Positions 17,270-27,451 of a stretch of 64,000 nucleotides of DNA are shown here, one piece after another. The notes under the pieces were generated by a model. It did no database searches, was not told the DNA's origin, and worked only from the letters and a program-made list of their open reading frames with translations. The stretch covers positions 1-64,000 of the forward strand of contig NZ_MEJH01000012.1 in assembly GCF_001953635.1 (NCBI RefSeq), read 5' to 3'. Position numbers and translations under genes: made by a program. The DNA is from Alteromonas abrolhosensis. Lineage in GTDB: Bacteria; Pseudomonadota; Gammaproteobacteria; Enterobacterales; Alteromonadaceae. How positions within the stretch are numbered: position 1 is the stretch's first letter; each line of letters opens with the position of its first letter.

Positions 17270-19473
17270 TTCTCCACCTCATCTTTACTACTGGTTTCAC
17301 TCTCAGCATCCTGAGCGCTGGACTCTTTTCGAGCTTGATAATAGCGAGCAAACTTCTGTGAACCCCAAATCATGAGACCCCACAGAATGATGCCGCCAAC
17401 CAAATAGCTGATGGTTTCCACAGAAGGGTTCTGCCAAATTTGCGCAATTGAGTCACCTACAAGTCCCTTTGCGATCATAGGTGGAAACATGCCTAAAAAC
17501 GTACCAATTAGGAATTGGAAAATACTTATTGATGAAATGCCCGCCACTAAATTCACCAAACTAAATGGTGCGATAGGTAACATTCGGATAGCCGCTACGC
17601 CAACAATACCGCTGCGCTTTAGCTTTTCGTCAACTGCTGCCACTTTTGGACCACCAATTTTTCTTAGACCTGCATTGCCCGATAGTTTGCCTATACCAAA
17701 CATAATTGCAGAGCTCATCAATGCTCCCATAATGCCGTAAATAGGCCCCCAAAAAGGGCCGAAGATAGCGGCCACCGCAAGGGAAAGTACGGTGACAGGG
17801 AAAAATAAAATACCGCCAACCACATATACCAGCAAAACAGTGGGAAGAGCAAAGTACGTACCACGGCTCTTCTCTAGAAACGCGTTTATGCTGTCAGAGC
17901 TTAACCACGGAATAGACTGACTTGCCCAATACATAAGGCCGCCAAGAACCGCAATTATGACTAACCCAATTAAAATCATGATACTGCGACGTCTGGGATT
18001 GCGCGCTGGTAACGCCGCGCCATCCAAGGTTGGCACCGAAATAAGCGGTTCTTCGGGGTCAGATAACGCACGGAACACATTTTTAACTGAGTGTTCAGTA
18101 AACACTTCGTCGCGTACTTCGGTAAGCACGTAACCATGCGCAATCTGATCTTGCATCAATGCTTCTACAGGGTATTCACTGTCAAATATTGGCGGCATCG
18201 CATCGATGTCACGACCTGTATGTTCAGCCAATAGGTCGTTTCTTACTTGCTCGATACACGCCTGATTATCTTTAGTGTTACCAAACAATACCGTATCAAT
18301 TTCAGTGTCTAGGGTCATTGAACGGTTACTTAAATTCGATGATCCGATAACTAAATATTTGTTATCTATCGTCATCACTTTTGAGTGGATGCGTTTGTAT
18401 GCTTTACGCCCCTGCATATCTTCAATTGAAGAGTAAGTGAGTTTTACCCGCTTAGGGTCGATTCCCTTTTCTAAAATAGCTTTAAATTCGATGCGGCTGG
18501 CCCAGAACGCTTCGCACTCAAACTTGCCTTTCGGCTCGTAAGAACTAACGATAATAACCGAGAGATTCGGCTTGAGTTTTAGCTGCTTATTAAGCGCCTC
18601 AGCTATTTCTTGACGAGTTGTAAATTGATTTTCGATATAGATAACGGACTCTGCTTCACCAATAAGATCAAGCAACATGTGACGCACCTCTTGAGCAGGC
18701 TCCACTTCATCCATAAAGGGGATGGTTCTGGCAAGGGCACACTCTACATCTTCAAAAAGTGGTGGGTAGTCATCAGGCCATGCTTCAGGTAGCGGTGCAT
18801 TTTCATCAACGCGTGCATCTTCACGAATATCGATGGGAGACTTCTCTGCAACTCGCTGCCATCTCCATCTTACCAATTTCGAGAAGTCGGCAACCACAGG
18901 CCCGCTTGAAACCATTTGCACGTCGTGAAGAGGGCCATACTCTCCATCGGGGCCATCGCGCTCTTCTGAAACAACAGGATGATCTCGTGTATCCCAACGA
19001 TTTGTGGATACGTCCATTCCACCTGAGAACACTACTTCGTCGTCAATAACTACAATTTTTTGGTGCTGGCTTCCGCCCATCGGAATGGTATCGTCGAGCT
19101 CGGTCTGAACATTATCTGGAGTCTTTTCTTCCCACACCTCTTTCGCCCACATTTCACGCTGCGCAAAAAAGGCGAGAGACGAATCCCAACGAAGCAGGTA
19201 AATTTTGATATCAGGGTTTTGCTCAGCTTTCCATTTTAATAGGTCGCTGATAACGCTGGGTGCTTCGCTGTTAGCTTCGTCATCGCCTCTCAGCAAGCGA
19301 ATGCGGCTATCTATATCCCATCCAACAATGAAGATACTGTGCTTAGCTTTAACGATAGAGCTGTGCAAGGCTTTATAATAGTTTCCGCAATCTATCAAAG
19401 GTGTAGAAAAGCGAGCCTTGCTCTCTACCCAACAGTTCTGACCGGGTTGAAATACACTCTTTCCTGATTGCAT
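17257..19473 (-). CDS. Phospholipase D-like protein fused to a VTT (DedA/TVP38) membrane domain
   Basis: A 738-residue fusion. The N-terminal ~480 residues contain two HKD motifs of the phospholipase D superfamily: HQKIVVIDDEVVFSGG near 137 and HSKVMTIDNKYLVIGSSN near 360. Both are intact, so catalysis is likely. A transmembrane segment near 500 is followed by a VTT/SNARE-associated domain at about 540-700 with the typical GxxxG-rich helices (FFPVTVLSLAVAAIFGPFWG). DedA/VTT proteins move lipids across membranes. Phosphatidyl transfer or lipid cleavage coupled to membrane handling is the likely theme. Operon with the overlapping EEP gene. Confidence 0.9.
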   Translation of the reverse strand: MQSGKSVFQPGQNCWVESKARFSTPLIDCGNYYKALHSSIVKAKHSIFIVGWDIDSRIRLLRGDDEANSEAPSVISDLLKWKAEQNPDIKIYLLRWDSSLAFFAQREMWAKEVWEEKTPDNVQTELDDTIPMGGSQHQKIVVIDDEVVFSGGMDVSTNRWDTRDHPVVSEERDGPDGEYGPLHDVQMVSSGPVVADFSKLVRWRWQRVAEKSPIDIREDARVDENAPLPEAWPDDYPPLFEDVECALARTIPFMDEVEPAQEVRHMLLDLIGEAESVIYIENQFTTRQEIAEALNKQLKLKPNLSVIIVSSYEPKGKFECEAFWASRIEFKAILEKGIDPKRVKLTYSSIEDMQGRKAYKRIHSKVMTIDNKYLVIGSSNLSNRSMTLDTEIDTVLFGNTKDNQACIEQVRNDLLAEHTGRDIDAMPPIFDSEYPVEALMQDQIAHGYVLTEVRDEVFTEHSVKNVFRALSDPEEPLISVPTLDGAALPARNPRRRSIMILIGLVIIAVLGGLMYWASQSIPWLSSDSINAFLEKSRGTYFALPTVLLVYVVGGILFFPVTVLSLAVAAIFGPFWGPIYGIMGALMSSAIMFGIGKLSGNAGLRKIGGPKVAAVDEKLKRSGIVGVAAIRMLPIAPFSLVNLVAGISSISIFQFLIGTFLGMFPPMIAKGLVGDSIAQIWQNPSVETISYLVGGIILWGLMIWGSQKFARYYQARKESSAQDAESETSSKDEVEKCAA

Positions 19474-19727
19474 GTGACGTTTCCTATTTATTCATTTTTC
19501 ACTATTTGTATTCTGTTGCAGAATTTGTACCTCTATAAAACGTAAGAGCGAAAAATATAAGTGATTGATTTTTTATTGATAATTACTGTTTTTGAGCTCG
19601 TGTGTAAGATGTATCAGTTCGCAATGTGTAATATTTTCACTGTGAAACGAGTTTAATATTCACAGTTGGAAAAACAGGGAAAGATCTTCTATATAACTTA
19701 AAAAATTTAACGAGAGGGTCTAGATAA

Positions 19728-21470
19728 ATGAAGTTTTTTTCAAAGGAAAATGCGGCGAAACAGGCGCTTGCTCAATCAATCTTGGCTGTAGTTACCATAG
19801 ATGAAAAAAACAACATTACGTTTTACAACGATGCCGCTCAAAAGTTATGGGGCTATACGCCAAACGAGGTACTAGGCAAAAATATCAAACTATTGGTTCC
19901 CCACGAACACAAAGCAAATCACGATAATTATGTTAATTTTCATCGACAAACAAATGTTAATAAAATCGTTGGCAGCTCGCGAGAAGTCGAATTAGAAACA
20001 AAAAGTGGGGAGCGAATTTGGGTTCAGCTTGCTTTATCTCAGGTTATTGTTGCAGGAAAGAAGCACTACACCGCTTTCGTTCGAGACGTTACAGAAGAGC
20101 GAGAGTCTCGCGAAATAGTGGAGCAAACATTAGAGCAAGCGTTAGATGCTGTGGTGTGTATCGATGAAAACAATAACGTAACCTTGTTCAACGCATCCGC
20201 TGAGAAGCTATGGGGATACACAAGAGATGAAGTAATTGGCCAAAATGTGAAGATGTTAGTGCCTCAGGCGATTCAAGCGAACCACGATAACTATGTCAAC
20301 GCAAATAGAGAAACAGGCCAAGACAAAATTGTCGGAACCAGCCGCGAAGTTAAAGTGGAGCGGAAAGACGGTAAAAGCCTGTGGGGCAGACTGTCATTGT
20401 CTAAAGTAAGGCTGGCTGACCGAACGCTCTACACAGCATTTATTAAAGATGTAACAGAAGAAGTAGAGCAGCGAGAGTTACAACGTATGCTTTCGCTGGT
20501 TGCCAATGAAACAGACAATGCCGTTATTATATCTGATGCAGATGGTCTCATAGAGTACGTTAATAACGGGTTTTACCGGTTGACGGGGTGGGAGCTGGAC
20601 GAAGTTAAAGGCAAGAAACCTGGATCATTTTTACAAGGTGAGGAAACCGATCAACGTACTGTGGATGTGATACGGCAAAAAATTAAAAACCGCGAAGCGT
20701 TTTATGATGAAATTCTTAACTATAGAAAGGACGGTACACCTTACTGGACTTCACTATCAATAAACCCCGTTTTCAAAGAAGAAAAACTCGTTAACTTTAT
20801 CGCGGTTCAGGCTGATATTACTCGTGTTAAGCAAATGGCTTTAGATTTTACTAACAAATTAAAAGCTATAGGCAGTGCACTTGTCCTTCTTGAAATGAAG
20901 CCTAATGGTGAAGTCGTTGAGGCAAACAAACTACTACGCGACACATTGAACGGGGTAATGAGCTCTGAATCATTTGCAAATGAAGTAATGAATAGTCTTT
21001 CTGCAGAGGACAAGTCTACTTTAGAGAGCGCTGGTTTTGTTTCAAAAATTACTGAGTTTCAAGTGGCTGGGCGTTATCTTGCCTTTGACGCGAGAATCAG
21101 CGCACTTAAGAACTTCAACGGGCAAGTAACACGTTATGTCTTTTTTGCCGTTAATATCACCTCTAGAAAACAAGCGGTGAACGATACTCAAGATTCTATG
21201 AAAGAGCTACTGGTTACCAGCCAGACTATAAGTAATATAGTGGGCACAATTAATTCTATTTCTGAGCAAACTAATTTGCTGGCGCTAAATGCAGCGATAG
21301 AAGCGGCACGAGCAGGTGAAATGGGAAGAGGGTTTGCGGTTGTGGCTGATGAAGTACGAACGTTAGCAGGTAACTCCCAGTCCTCATCCAATGAAATTGA
21401 CAACTTAGTTAAAACGACAGTGTCAAAAATTGAGGAACTGGCGCAGCTCATCCAGAAAATAGATGGGTAG
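19728..21470 (+). CDS. Soluble multi-PAS methyl-accepting chemotaxis protein
   Basis: A 580-residue protein with no membrane segment. Two near-duplicate PAS domains (about 10-120 and 130-245, both with the phrase KLWGYT), a third PAS at about 255-370 with [13 protein letters not shown], a degenerate fourth at about 370-475, then a short MCP signalling region with [19 protein letters not shown] and [15 protein letters not shown]. The signalling domain is only about 100 residues and ends soon after the hairpin tip. It is likely a cytoplasmic or Aer-like sensor of redox, heme or flavin state. GAGAGGG precedes the ATG. It is monocistronic, with no che genes nearby. Confidence 0.9.
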   Translation: MKFFSKENAAKQALAQSILAVVTIDEKNNITFYNDAAQKLWGYTPNEVLGKNIKLLVPHEHKANHDNYVNFHRQTNVNKIVGSSREVELETKSGERIWVQLALSQVIVAGKKHYTAFVRDVTEERESREIVEQTLEQALDAVVCIDENNNVTLFNASAEKLWGYTRDEVIGQNVKMLVPQAIQANHDNYVNANRETGQDKIVGTSREVKVERKDGKSLWGRLSLSKVRLADRTLYTAFIKDVTEEVEQRELQRMLSLVANETDNAVIISDADGLIEYVNNGFYRLTGWELDEVKGKKPGSFLQGEETDQRTVDVIRQKIKNREAFYDEILNYRKDGTPYWTSLSINPVFKEEKLVNFIAVQADITRVKQMALDFTNKLKAIGSALVLLEMKPNGEVVEANKLLRDTLNGVMSSESFANEVMNSLSAEDKSTLESAGFVSKITEFQVAGRYLAFDARISALKNFNGQVTRYVFFAVNITSRKQAVNDTQDSMKELLVTSQTISNIVGTINSISEQTNLLALNAAIEAARAGEMGRGFAVVADEVRTLAGNSQSSSNEIDNLVKTTVSKIEELAQLIQKIDG

Positions 21471-21482
21471 CAAAAAGTAAAC

Positions 21483-21506
21483 AGCCTTGGCTGTGTTGCC
21501 AAGGCT
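21483..21506. terminator. Stem-loop between convergent chemoreceptor and barrel genes
   Basis: AGCCTTGG and CCAAGGCT form an 8-bp stem around an 8-base loop, in the 84 bases between the two converging genes. A short T stretch follows on the plus strand. It probably serves the chemoreceptor transcript. Confidence 0.6.
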
Positions 21507-21554
21507 TTAGCATTCTCATTAAGTCACGTTGTTAACCGTGAGGCAACAAATGTC

Positions 21555-22151
21555 TTAGAAACGATACTCAACACCAATACTGGCTTGCTTAAGATCGGTT
21601 TCAAAATCAGTATCGTCGATGTCATCAAACGCTTCGTCAGCGTCTAGTTCAGTGTCGTAAACAGTATATTCAGCGTTTACTAGGAAGTTACTAGTGATCG
21701 CGTAGCTAAGACCCGCGCCCACAAAAAGGCTTTCGTCGTCATTATCGCGCGAAATACCTGCGAAGTTGTATTCGGTTTCAGACCATAGCTGACCGGCTTT
21801 AGCATAAAGAGAAAAGCGCTCGGTTAGTGGAAGAATACCTTTGATTGCTGCTGTGTAACCATCTGTTTCCGCACCAGCAATGTCGTTACCGTAGTCACCG
21901 AAATCAATGTAACCACCTTCAATGGCGATCCACTCGTTGAATTTATAACCGACAAGGCCCTGCCAAACGTCTTTATCATCGTCAAAGTCGTCTTCACCTT
22001 CAACGCGTAGGTAACCGTAATTACCACCTACATAAAAACCACTGTCTTTCGCTTCAATTTGGCTTGATTGAGCGTGCGCACCGAACGAGGCCATAGCGCT
22101 AATAGAGGCAACAGCTGCTAATCCGGTAAGTGTCTTAAGTGTGTTTTTCAT
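21555..22151 (-). CDS. Small outer-membrane beta-barrel protein (OmpA-like barrel)
   Basis: A 198-residue protein with a signal peptide (cleavage after GAHAQ) and alternating beta-strand pattern from FYVGGNYGYLRV to the terminal IGVEYRF. The last residue is phenylalanine, as needed for BAM assembly. The size fits an eight-stranded porin-family barrel. The acidic stretches between strands would be external or periplasmic loops. No C-terminal peptidoglycan-binding OmpA domain. Function unknown; such proteins are often structural or stress-related. Monocistronic. Confidence 0.85.
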   Translation of the reverse strand: MKNTLKTLTGLAAVASISAMASFGAHAQSSQIEAKDSGFYVGGNYGYLRVEGEDDFDDDKDVWQGLVGYKFNEWIAIEGGYIDFGDYGNDIAGAETDGYTAAIKGILPLTERFSLYAKAGQLWSETEYNFAGISRDNDDESLFVGAGLSYAITSNFLVNAEYTVYDTELDADEAFDDIDDTDFETDLKQASIGVEYRF

Positions 22152-22666
22152 AAGTTCATCCTCATTACTTCTTTAACATTCCATCGACTTCTCATCTGAA
22201 GTTAATGCGTTTTCAATTGCATTACCTCTGTATCAATTGCTGTGCCATGGTAGAAATTGCAGATTCCATTTCAATTAGGGGAAAACTTTACATACAACGG
22301 TGGTTTTTAGGTGGTTATTTATTCACTTGATTGTGAGGTTCACGATTGTCACTTGCGATGCAACGAAAAAATTTCCCATTCCCTGAAAGAGATTCACAGA
22401 TCTTGCTTATTTATTACCGATACAAGTTCGACTAAAACACCACGATTATATTTGTCCCACTGAACCTTTCTGTTAACCAATTGAAATTATTTGTTTTTTT
22501 ATTGATTGGAATTTCTAATCAGTTGAATTCATTTTATCAACTGTAATTATTGAGCAAGCCTGTCTATCTTTTAAATGCTTATGAGGTAAACAAAATGTTA
22601 ACAGGTGAGTGATGCAATGTGCATTCACTGCCTGATAGCTAAAACAAACTCAGACGGGAAAAGACC
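22152..22666. other. Long divergent intergenic region upstream of katG
   Basis: About 515 AT-rich bases between the divergent barrel gene and katG. No gene is seen. It contains the two palindromes listed separately at 22504-22543, roughly 125-160 bases before the katG start, and several CAATTG repeats around 22212-22245. Confidence 0.5.
22504..22543. promoter_or_regulatory. Paired palindromes upstream of katG
   Basis: GATTGGAATTTCTAATC (22504-22520) is a 17-base near-palindrome with one mismatched pair and a central base. It runs directly into CAGTTGA (22520-22526), which has its inverse TCAACTG at 22537-22543, a 7-of-7 match with a 10-base gap. These look like operator half-sites for a dimeric regulator of katG, such as an OxyR-type protein, but neither matches a consensus I can state with confidence. 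Confidence 0.4.
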
Positions 22667-24967
22667 ATGACTATAAATAGGTTTAAGAAAACCACATTAT
22701 CAGTATTTGTTGCCCTATCGCTAGGTGCTACAGGTGCTATTGCCAATGATCAAATTAGTAAGCCTGCTGGTGCTAAAGGCACGGGCTCGGCTAAAGCGTT
22801 TCAAGCCAAGAACAATCAGTTTTGGTGGCCTGATCAGCTAGACCTTTCTCCACTGAGAGACCATGACAATCGCTCAAACCCACTTGGTGAAAACTTCAAT
22901 TACGCCAAAGCGTTCGCAAAACTCGACCTTGACCAAGTGAAAAAAGATGTCAACGAATTACTAACCACGTCACAAGATTGGTGGCCTGCAGACTTCGGTA
23001 ATTACGGTCCTTTCTTTATTCGTCTTTCATGGCACAGTGCTGGTACTTACCGTACGCTAGATGGCCGCGGCGGCGGTGATGGTGGTCAAATGCGTTTTGA
23101 CCCGCTAAACAGCTGGCCAGACAATGGAAACCTTGATAAAGCGCGTCGCTTGCTTTGGCCAATTAAGCAAAAGTACGGAGAGAGCTTATCGTGGGGCGAC
23201 CTAATGATACTAGCCGGTACCGTAGGTATGGAAAACATGGGCTTTGACACCTATGGATTTGCGGGCGGTCGTACTGACGACTGGGAGCCTGACATGGTGT
23301 ACTGGGGTCCGGAAGTGGAAATGCTTGCTAGTGACCGTGAAGAGCGTGATGGCAAACTTCAGCGTCCGTTAGGTGCAACGCATATGGGCTTAATTTATGT
23401 TAACCCTGAAGGTCCTAAAGGTGTACCAGATCCAATGGGATCGGCGAAAAACATTCGTACCGCATTTGGCCGTATGGCTATGAACGACGAAGAAACTGTT
23501 GCGCTGATCGCTGGTGGTCACACCTTCGGTAAGATGCACGGTGCTCACAAACCAGCTGATTGTTTAGAAGCTGAGCCAGGTGGTGCAGGCTTAGAAGAGC
23601 AGGGACTTGGTTGGAAAAACAACTGCGGCAAAGGCAACGCAGAAGATACCGTGACCAGTGGTTTAGAAGGTGCGTGGACACAACTACCTACTAAATGGAC
23701 GAGCTTATATCTTCAAAACTTATTAGGTTTTGAGTGGAAACAAACGCGTAGCCCTGCAGGTGCTATCCAGTGGATTCCAACAGATGAATCGCTTCACAAC
23801 TCAGTACCAGATGCACACGTGGAAGGTAAGACAAATCCACCTGTGATGACAACGGCTGACTTGGCGCTTAAGTACGACCCAGAGTATCGTAAAATTGCTG
23901 AGCGCTTCTTAGCTGACCCTAAAGAGTACCAAACTGCATTTGCTAAAGCGTGGTTCAAACTAACTCACCGTGATATGGGGCCGAAGGCGCGCTATTTAGG
24001 TAACGATATCCCAGAAGAAAACTTCATCTGGCAAGATCCGGTGCCTAAAGCCGATTATAAAATGATTTCTGATAAAGACGTCAAAAAGCTTAAAGCTGAC
24101 ATCTTAGACAGTGGCCTGACCGTTCAGCAGCTTGTGAAAACTGCATGGGCCGCGGCATCAAGCTTCCGCTCATCTGATATGCGTGGTGGTGCTAACGGTG
24201 CGCGTATAGCATTAGAGCCACAAATGAGCTGGGAAGCTAACGAGCCAGAAACGGTTAAGGCAGTCGTGTCTAAGCTTAAGCAAATCCAAGAAGATTACAA
24301 TTCTCGCATGCTGTCTAAGAAGAAAGTGTCACTTGCTGACTTGATTGTGATTGGTGGTGCTGCAGCGATTGAAAAAGCAGCGGCTGATGCAGGCGTTAAG
24401 GTAACGGTACCAGTGGTTCCTGGTCGAACTGATGCAACGCAAGAGCAAACAGATGTGAATTCGTTCTCGTTGTTAGAGCCGACAGCTGACGCGTTTAGAA
24501 ATTATTACAACGCAGAAGCTAGCTATCGTTCACCTACTGACATGCTAGTAGATAAAGCCGATCAGCTTAATCTAACTGTGCCAGAGATGACCGTTCTGCT
24601 AGGTGGTCTACGTTCGCTAGGCGCTAACACAGGTGGCGCTACACATGGCGTATTTACCGATAAAGTGGGAACGCTTAATAACGACTTCTTCGTAACGCTA
24701 CTAGATATGGGCGTGAAGTGGAGAAAAACGGATGACCCATCGGTGTACGAAGGGGTAAACAGAAGTACAGGTGAAGTAATGTACACAGGTACGCCTGTAG
24801 ACCTAGTATTTGGTTCTAACAGCGAACTACGTGCTGTGGCTGAAGTTTACGCTTACGACAACGCGAAAAACCGTTTCGTGAAGGACTTCGTTGACGCTTG
24901 GACCAAAGTGATGACATTAGATCGTTTTGATTTACGTCACGATCTAAATGCTAACTTAGGTAAATAA
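22667..24967 (+). CDS. katG: Catalase-peroxidase, exported form
   Basis: Bifunctional heme enzyme that breaks down hydrogen peroxide. The 766-residue protein has the distal heme site [11 protein letters not shown], including the tryptophan of the Trp-Tyr-Met adduct, the adduct tyrosine in [11 protein letters not shown] and methionine in [11 protein letters not shown], and the proximal histidine in [10 protein letters not shown]. The second, heme-less KatG half follows. Unlike the usual cytoplasmic enzyme it opens with a signal peptide ([18 protein letters not shown], cleavage near GAIAND), so it should work in the periplasm. A strong terminator follows. No ankyrin partner or regulator gene is adjacent. 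Confidence 0.97.
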   Translation: MTINRFKKTTLSVFVALSLGATGAIANDQISKPAGAKGTGSAKAFQAKNNQFWWPDQLDLSPLRDHDNRSNPLGENFNYAKAFAKLDLDQVKKDVNELLTTSQDWWPADFGNYGPFFIRLSWHSAGTYRTLDGRGGGDGGQMRFDPLNSWPDNGNLDKARRLLWPIKQKYGESLSWGDLMILAGTVGMENMGFDTYGFAGGRTDDWEPDMVYWGPEVEMLASDREERDGKLQRPLGATHMGLIYVNPEGPKGVPDPMGSAKNIRTAFGRMAMNDEETVALIAGGHTFGKMHGAHKPADCLEAEPGGAGLEEQGLGWKNNCGKGNAEDTVTSGLEGAWTQLPTKWTSLYLQNLLGFEWKQTRSPAGAIQWIPTDESLHNSVPDAHVEGKTNPPVMTTADLALKYDPEYRKIAERFLADPKEYQTAFAKAWFKLTHRDMGPKARYLGNDIPEENFIWQDPVPKADYKMISDKDVKKLKADILDSGLTVQQLVKTAWAAASSFRSSDMRGGANGARIALEPQMSWEANEPETVKAVVSKLKQIQEDYNSRMLSKKKVSLADLIVIGGAAAIEKAAADAGVKVTVPVVPGRTDATQEQTDVNSFSLLEPTADAFRNYYNAEASYRSPTDMLVDKADQLNLTVPEMTVLLGGLRSLGANTGGATHGVFTDKVGTLNNDFFVTLLDMGVKWRKTDDPSVYEGVNRSTGEVMYTGTPVDLVFGSNSELRAVAEVYAYDNAKNRFVKDFVDAWTKVMTLDRFDLRHDLNANLGK

Positions 24968-25032
24968 GCGCGGTTAACGTGCTATCGCGATTCAATTTAG
25001 CAATTGAGTTGTGAACAAATATAACGATTGAA

Positions 25033-25056
25033 AGGGCGCTTCGGCGCCCTTTTTTG
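25033..25056 (+). terminator. katG terminator
   Basis: Perfect 7-bp stem AGGGCGC / GCGCCCT closed by the stable tetraloop TTCG and followed by six T. It lies 66 bases after the katG stop codon. Confidence 0.93.
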
Positions 25057-25177
25057 TTGCAAACGACACTTCATTTCATAGTTCATAAGCAATTAATCGG
25101 TGGCTCGAACATCGCAAACCTTTCAGCAATTCGATACACTGAACCTTTATTTTTCGAAGCTACAGATATAAACCAAA

Positions 25178-25663
25178 ATGGCTAGTCTTCAACGAACGTT
25201 GGTCAATTTAGAAATGCTAAGCGATGATATTAATGCATTAGACGCTAATGCACTTAATACCCGCGCCCACATAAAGCTTTTACACCATGTATTAGAAGCG
25301 CTAAAAGGCGCCGAGCAATTTGTTGCACTTGAGACAGAGGCGAGCTTTCAAAAAGCATTATTAGGCTCGCTATTTGAGAATGTTTTTGAACGAAAGCGGA
25401 TGGTTGGGGTGTATATAAAGCTGATTGAATACGTTATTACTGCGTGGGAAGCCTCTAATAAAGCTAGCGCAATCATTAGTGAAAACTTCGATTCAAGCGC
25501 CGACAAGCGACTAGAACTTCTTCAGGTAAAGGCGATTAGGGCTAAGTCTCAGTTGAAAACAGTGGCGACAGCTATGGGGAAAGAGGATTACGAGAAGTTT
25601 ACCCACATCCTGGGGCTAACAACCCAAGAGTGGCAGTGGGATACACTTCGCGCCAGATTTTAG
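25178..25663 (+). CDS. Uncharacterised 161-residue helical protein
   Basis: I do not recognise this protein. It is predicted mostly helical, has no signal peptide or membrane segment, no cysteine or histidine cluster, and many leucine, alanine and charged residues. A tryptophan-rich end reads TTQEWQWDTLRARF. The ribosome site before its ATG is weak. It follows the katG terminator, so it is an independent unit, and it converges on the mscS gene. Codon use looks like that of its neighbours, which supports a real gene. Confidence 0.65.
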   Translation: MASLQRTLVNLEMLSDDINALDANALNTRAHIKLLHHVLEALKGAEQFVALETEASFQKALLGSLFENVFERKRMVGVYIKLIEYVITAWEASNKASAIISENFDSSADKRLELLQVKAIRAKSQLKTVATAMGKEDYEKFTHILGLTTQEWQWDTLRARF

Positions 25664-25688
25664 CCAGCGCGAAGATGAGACCGATTAA

Positions 25689-27014
25689 TTAAGGTGTGGT
25701 GTTTCGAATACCAATCCCTTGTTCGTTGATAACCCGTACCTCGCGTTGAGGGAAAGGTATTTCAATGTTGTGTTCGCGCAGCGTTTCGAAAACGATAAGC
25801 AGTAGGTCACCACCAACGCGGTTCTTACCATCGTCAACACCTTCCATCCAAAACTCAACAAACATATTAACGCCAGAATCGCCAAAGCTATCTATTTCGC
25901 AGTCAGGCAGTTCTTCAAAAGGGATACCTTCGCCACTGATCACTTGTGGATGCTCTGAAACGGCTTCTTTAATGATTTCAACCATGGCGCGGATATCTGT
26001 TTTGTAGGCAACAGAAAAGTCGATACGATAACGCTGCTTCTGATTTTTGTGTGTCCAGTTAATGAGCAAAGAGCTGATGAACTTCTCGTTTGGCACAAGC
26101 ACATCTTTACCGTCGTAAGTCTCTAACACGGCGTAGCGCATTTTAAACTCTCTAACGATACCTTTTTGCCCATCTTCTAACTCGACGTAATCACCAACGG
26201 TTAGCGATTTATCTAGTAAGATTATGATGCCCGAAATGAAGTTCGAAGCAATAGACTGAAGACCTAGACCTAAACCTACACCGACGGCGCCACCGAATAC
26301 GGCTAGGGCGGTAAGGTTGATTCCCATCACATTGAGCAATAAGAGGAACACCACACAGAACAGGGCAACTTCAAATAGCTTTGCAAAGACCTCTTTTGTA
26401 GAAACATCCAGAGACTTATGGTTTCGGATAATATCCTGACCAATAGCATTTGAGCTGCGACCCAGCCAGAATAGCAGTCCTCCGAATAGCAATACCCTTG
26501 TTACGCCGTAAGCCGAAATTTCGACATTGCCTACCGATATGGCCATTGCTTCCAATTCTGAAGTGATAAGGGGAAGCACACCAACAAGGTGTAAAAACAA
26601 AATAGGTAGCCCCACCCAGCGCATAAATGCGGCGATGGTGTGGTTTTCGACGAAACCAGAGATCAAAGAGTTCACAAAGAGCATGAGCGCAACAACCACG
26701 GCTATTTCCAACAGCCATGCATCAAATTGGAACTGAGCGCCTAACACAGTAGTAAGCTTTAGCAGGCTAATGGTGATAAGCGGGAATAACGCTTGACCAA
26801 GGTTGTACAAAAAGCCGTGCATGGTATGTGCGCCTTGCTGCGGCTTTTCCCGAGTAAACTTAAATGGCTTCTTTACTTGTCGGGCAAGTAAAAACGCAAC
26901 GCAATAAATAATTGCGATTGTCATCAGCTGAATTACAAAGCTATCGGACATGACCGATTCTTTGACCAACGCCAACTTTTCTTCAAAGTGCTGGGTTAAA
27001 CTATCAACATTCAT
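25689..27014 (-). CDS. MscS-family mechanosensitive ion channel
   Basis: A 441-residue inner-membrane channel that opens under membrane tension and releases solutes in osmotic downshock. About five hydrophobic segments occupy residues 20-235. The pore helix region is GGAVGVGLGLGLQSIASNFISG near 240-261, followed by the cytoplasmic beta domain (DKSLTVGDYVEL, VLVPNEKFISS) and the alpha/beta C-terminal domain. It has more transmembrane helices than E. coli MscS (286 residues), so it belongs to a mid-size subfamily. Monocistronic. Confidence 0.92.
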   Translation of the reverse strand: MNVDSLTQHFEEKLALVKESVMSDSFVIQLMTIAIIYCVAFLLARQVKKPFKFTREKPQQGAHTMHGFLYNLGQALFPLITISLLKLTTVLGAQFQFDAWLLEIAVVVALMLFVNSLISGFVENHTIAAFMRWVGLPILFLHLVGVLPLITSELEAMAISVGNVEISAYGVTRVLLFGGLLFWLGRSSNAIGQDIIRNHKSLDVSTKEVFAKLFEVALFCVVFLLLLNVMGINLTALAVFGGAVGVGLGLGLQSIASNFISGIIILLDKSLTVGDYVELEDGQKGIVREFKMRYAVLETYDGKDVLVPNEKFISSLLINWTHKNQKQRYRIDFSVAYKTDIRAMVEIIKEAVSEHPQVISGEGIPFEELPDCEIDSFGDSGVNMFVEFWMEGVDDGKNRVGGDLLLIVFETLREHNIEIPFPQREVRVINEQGIGIRNTTP

Positions 27015-27451
27015 GTTTTCTACTTCACTTGTTTACCACGCTGCAGTAGCGTGGATGTAATTAAAGCGTGGAATAACTGCGCGCTTTTTATCTGTTATAA
27101 CAAATATGGTAAAGCTTTTTTTGCCTATCCAACATAAATTGACTATCAATTTACCTTTTAATCCAAAAAAGGTGATGTTTCAGGGCCCATAAAGGGCGCG
27201 TATTAACTGTATTTTGAACAAAAAATGCGCTGGTGGCTTTCTGTTTTTAGTGGTAGACTCCGCGCGCAATTTGTAAGAGTAAACACCTACGTTCTTTTCT
27301 TGATGTCAAACACCAATAAGCCAAGTTGGCAATGGCGTGTCTCTTTAGGTTTTCCCAGTAATCTATAACCCCACGGTTAGCAATAAAGCACTAGCGCTTA
27401 TACCTTTGCGGTATGCAATTTTTTATAAATACCTATGACAGGAGTTTGTTA
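27015..27451. other. Divergent region between mscS and rhlE
   Basis: About 435 bases. It should contain both promoters and possibly a long rhlE leader, since RNA helicase genes of this type often have regulated 5' leaders. ATACCTTTGCGGTAT near 27400-27414 can form a small hairpin close to the rhlE ribosome site. No gene is supported here. Confidence 0.45.
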
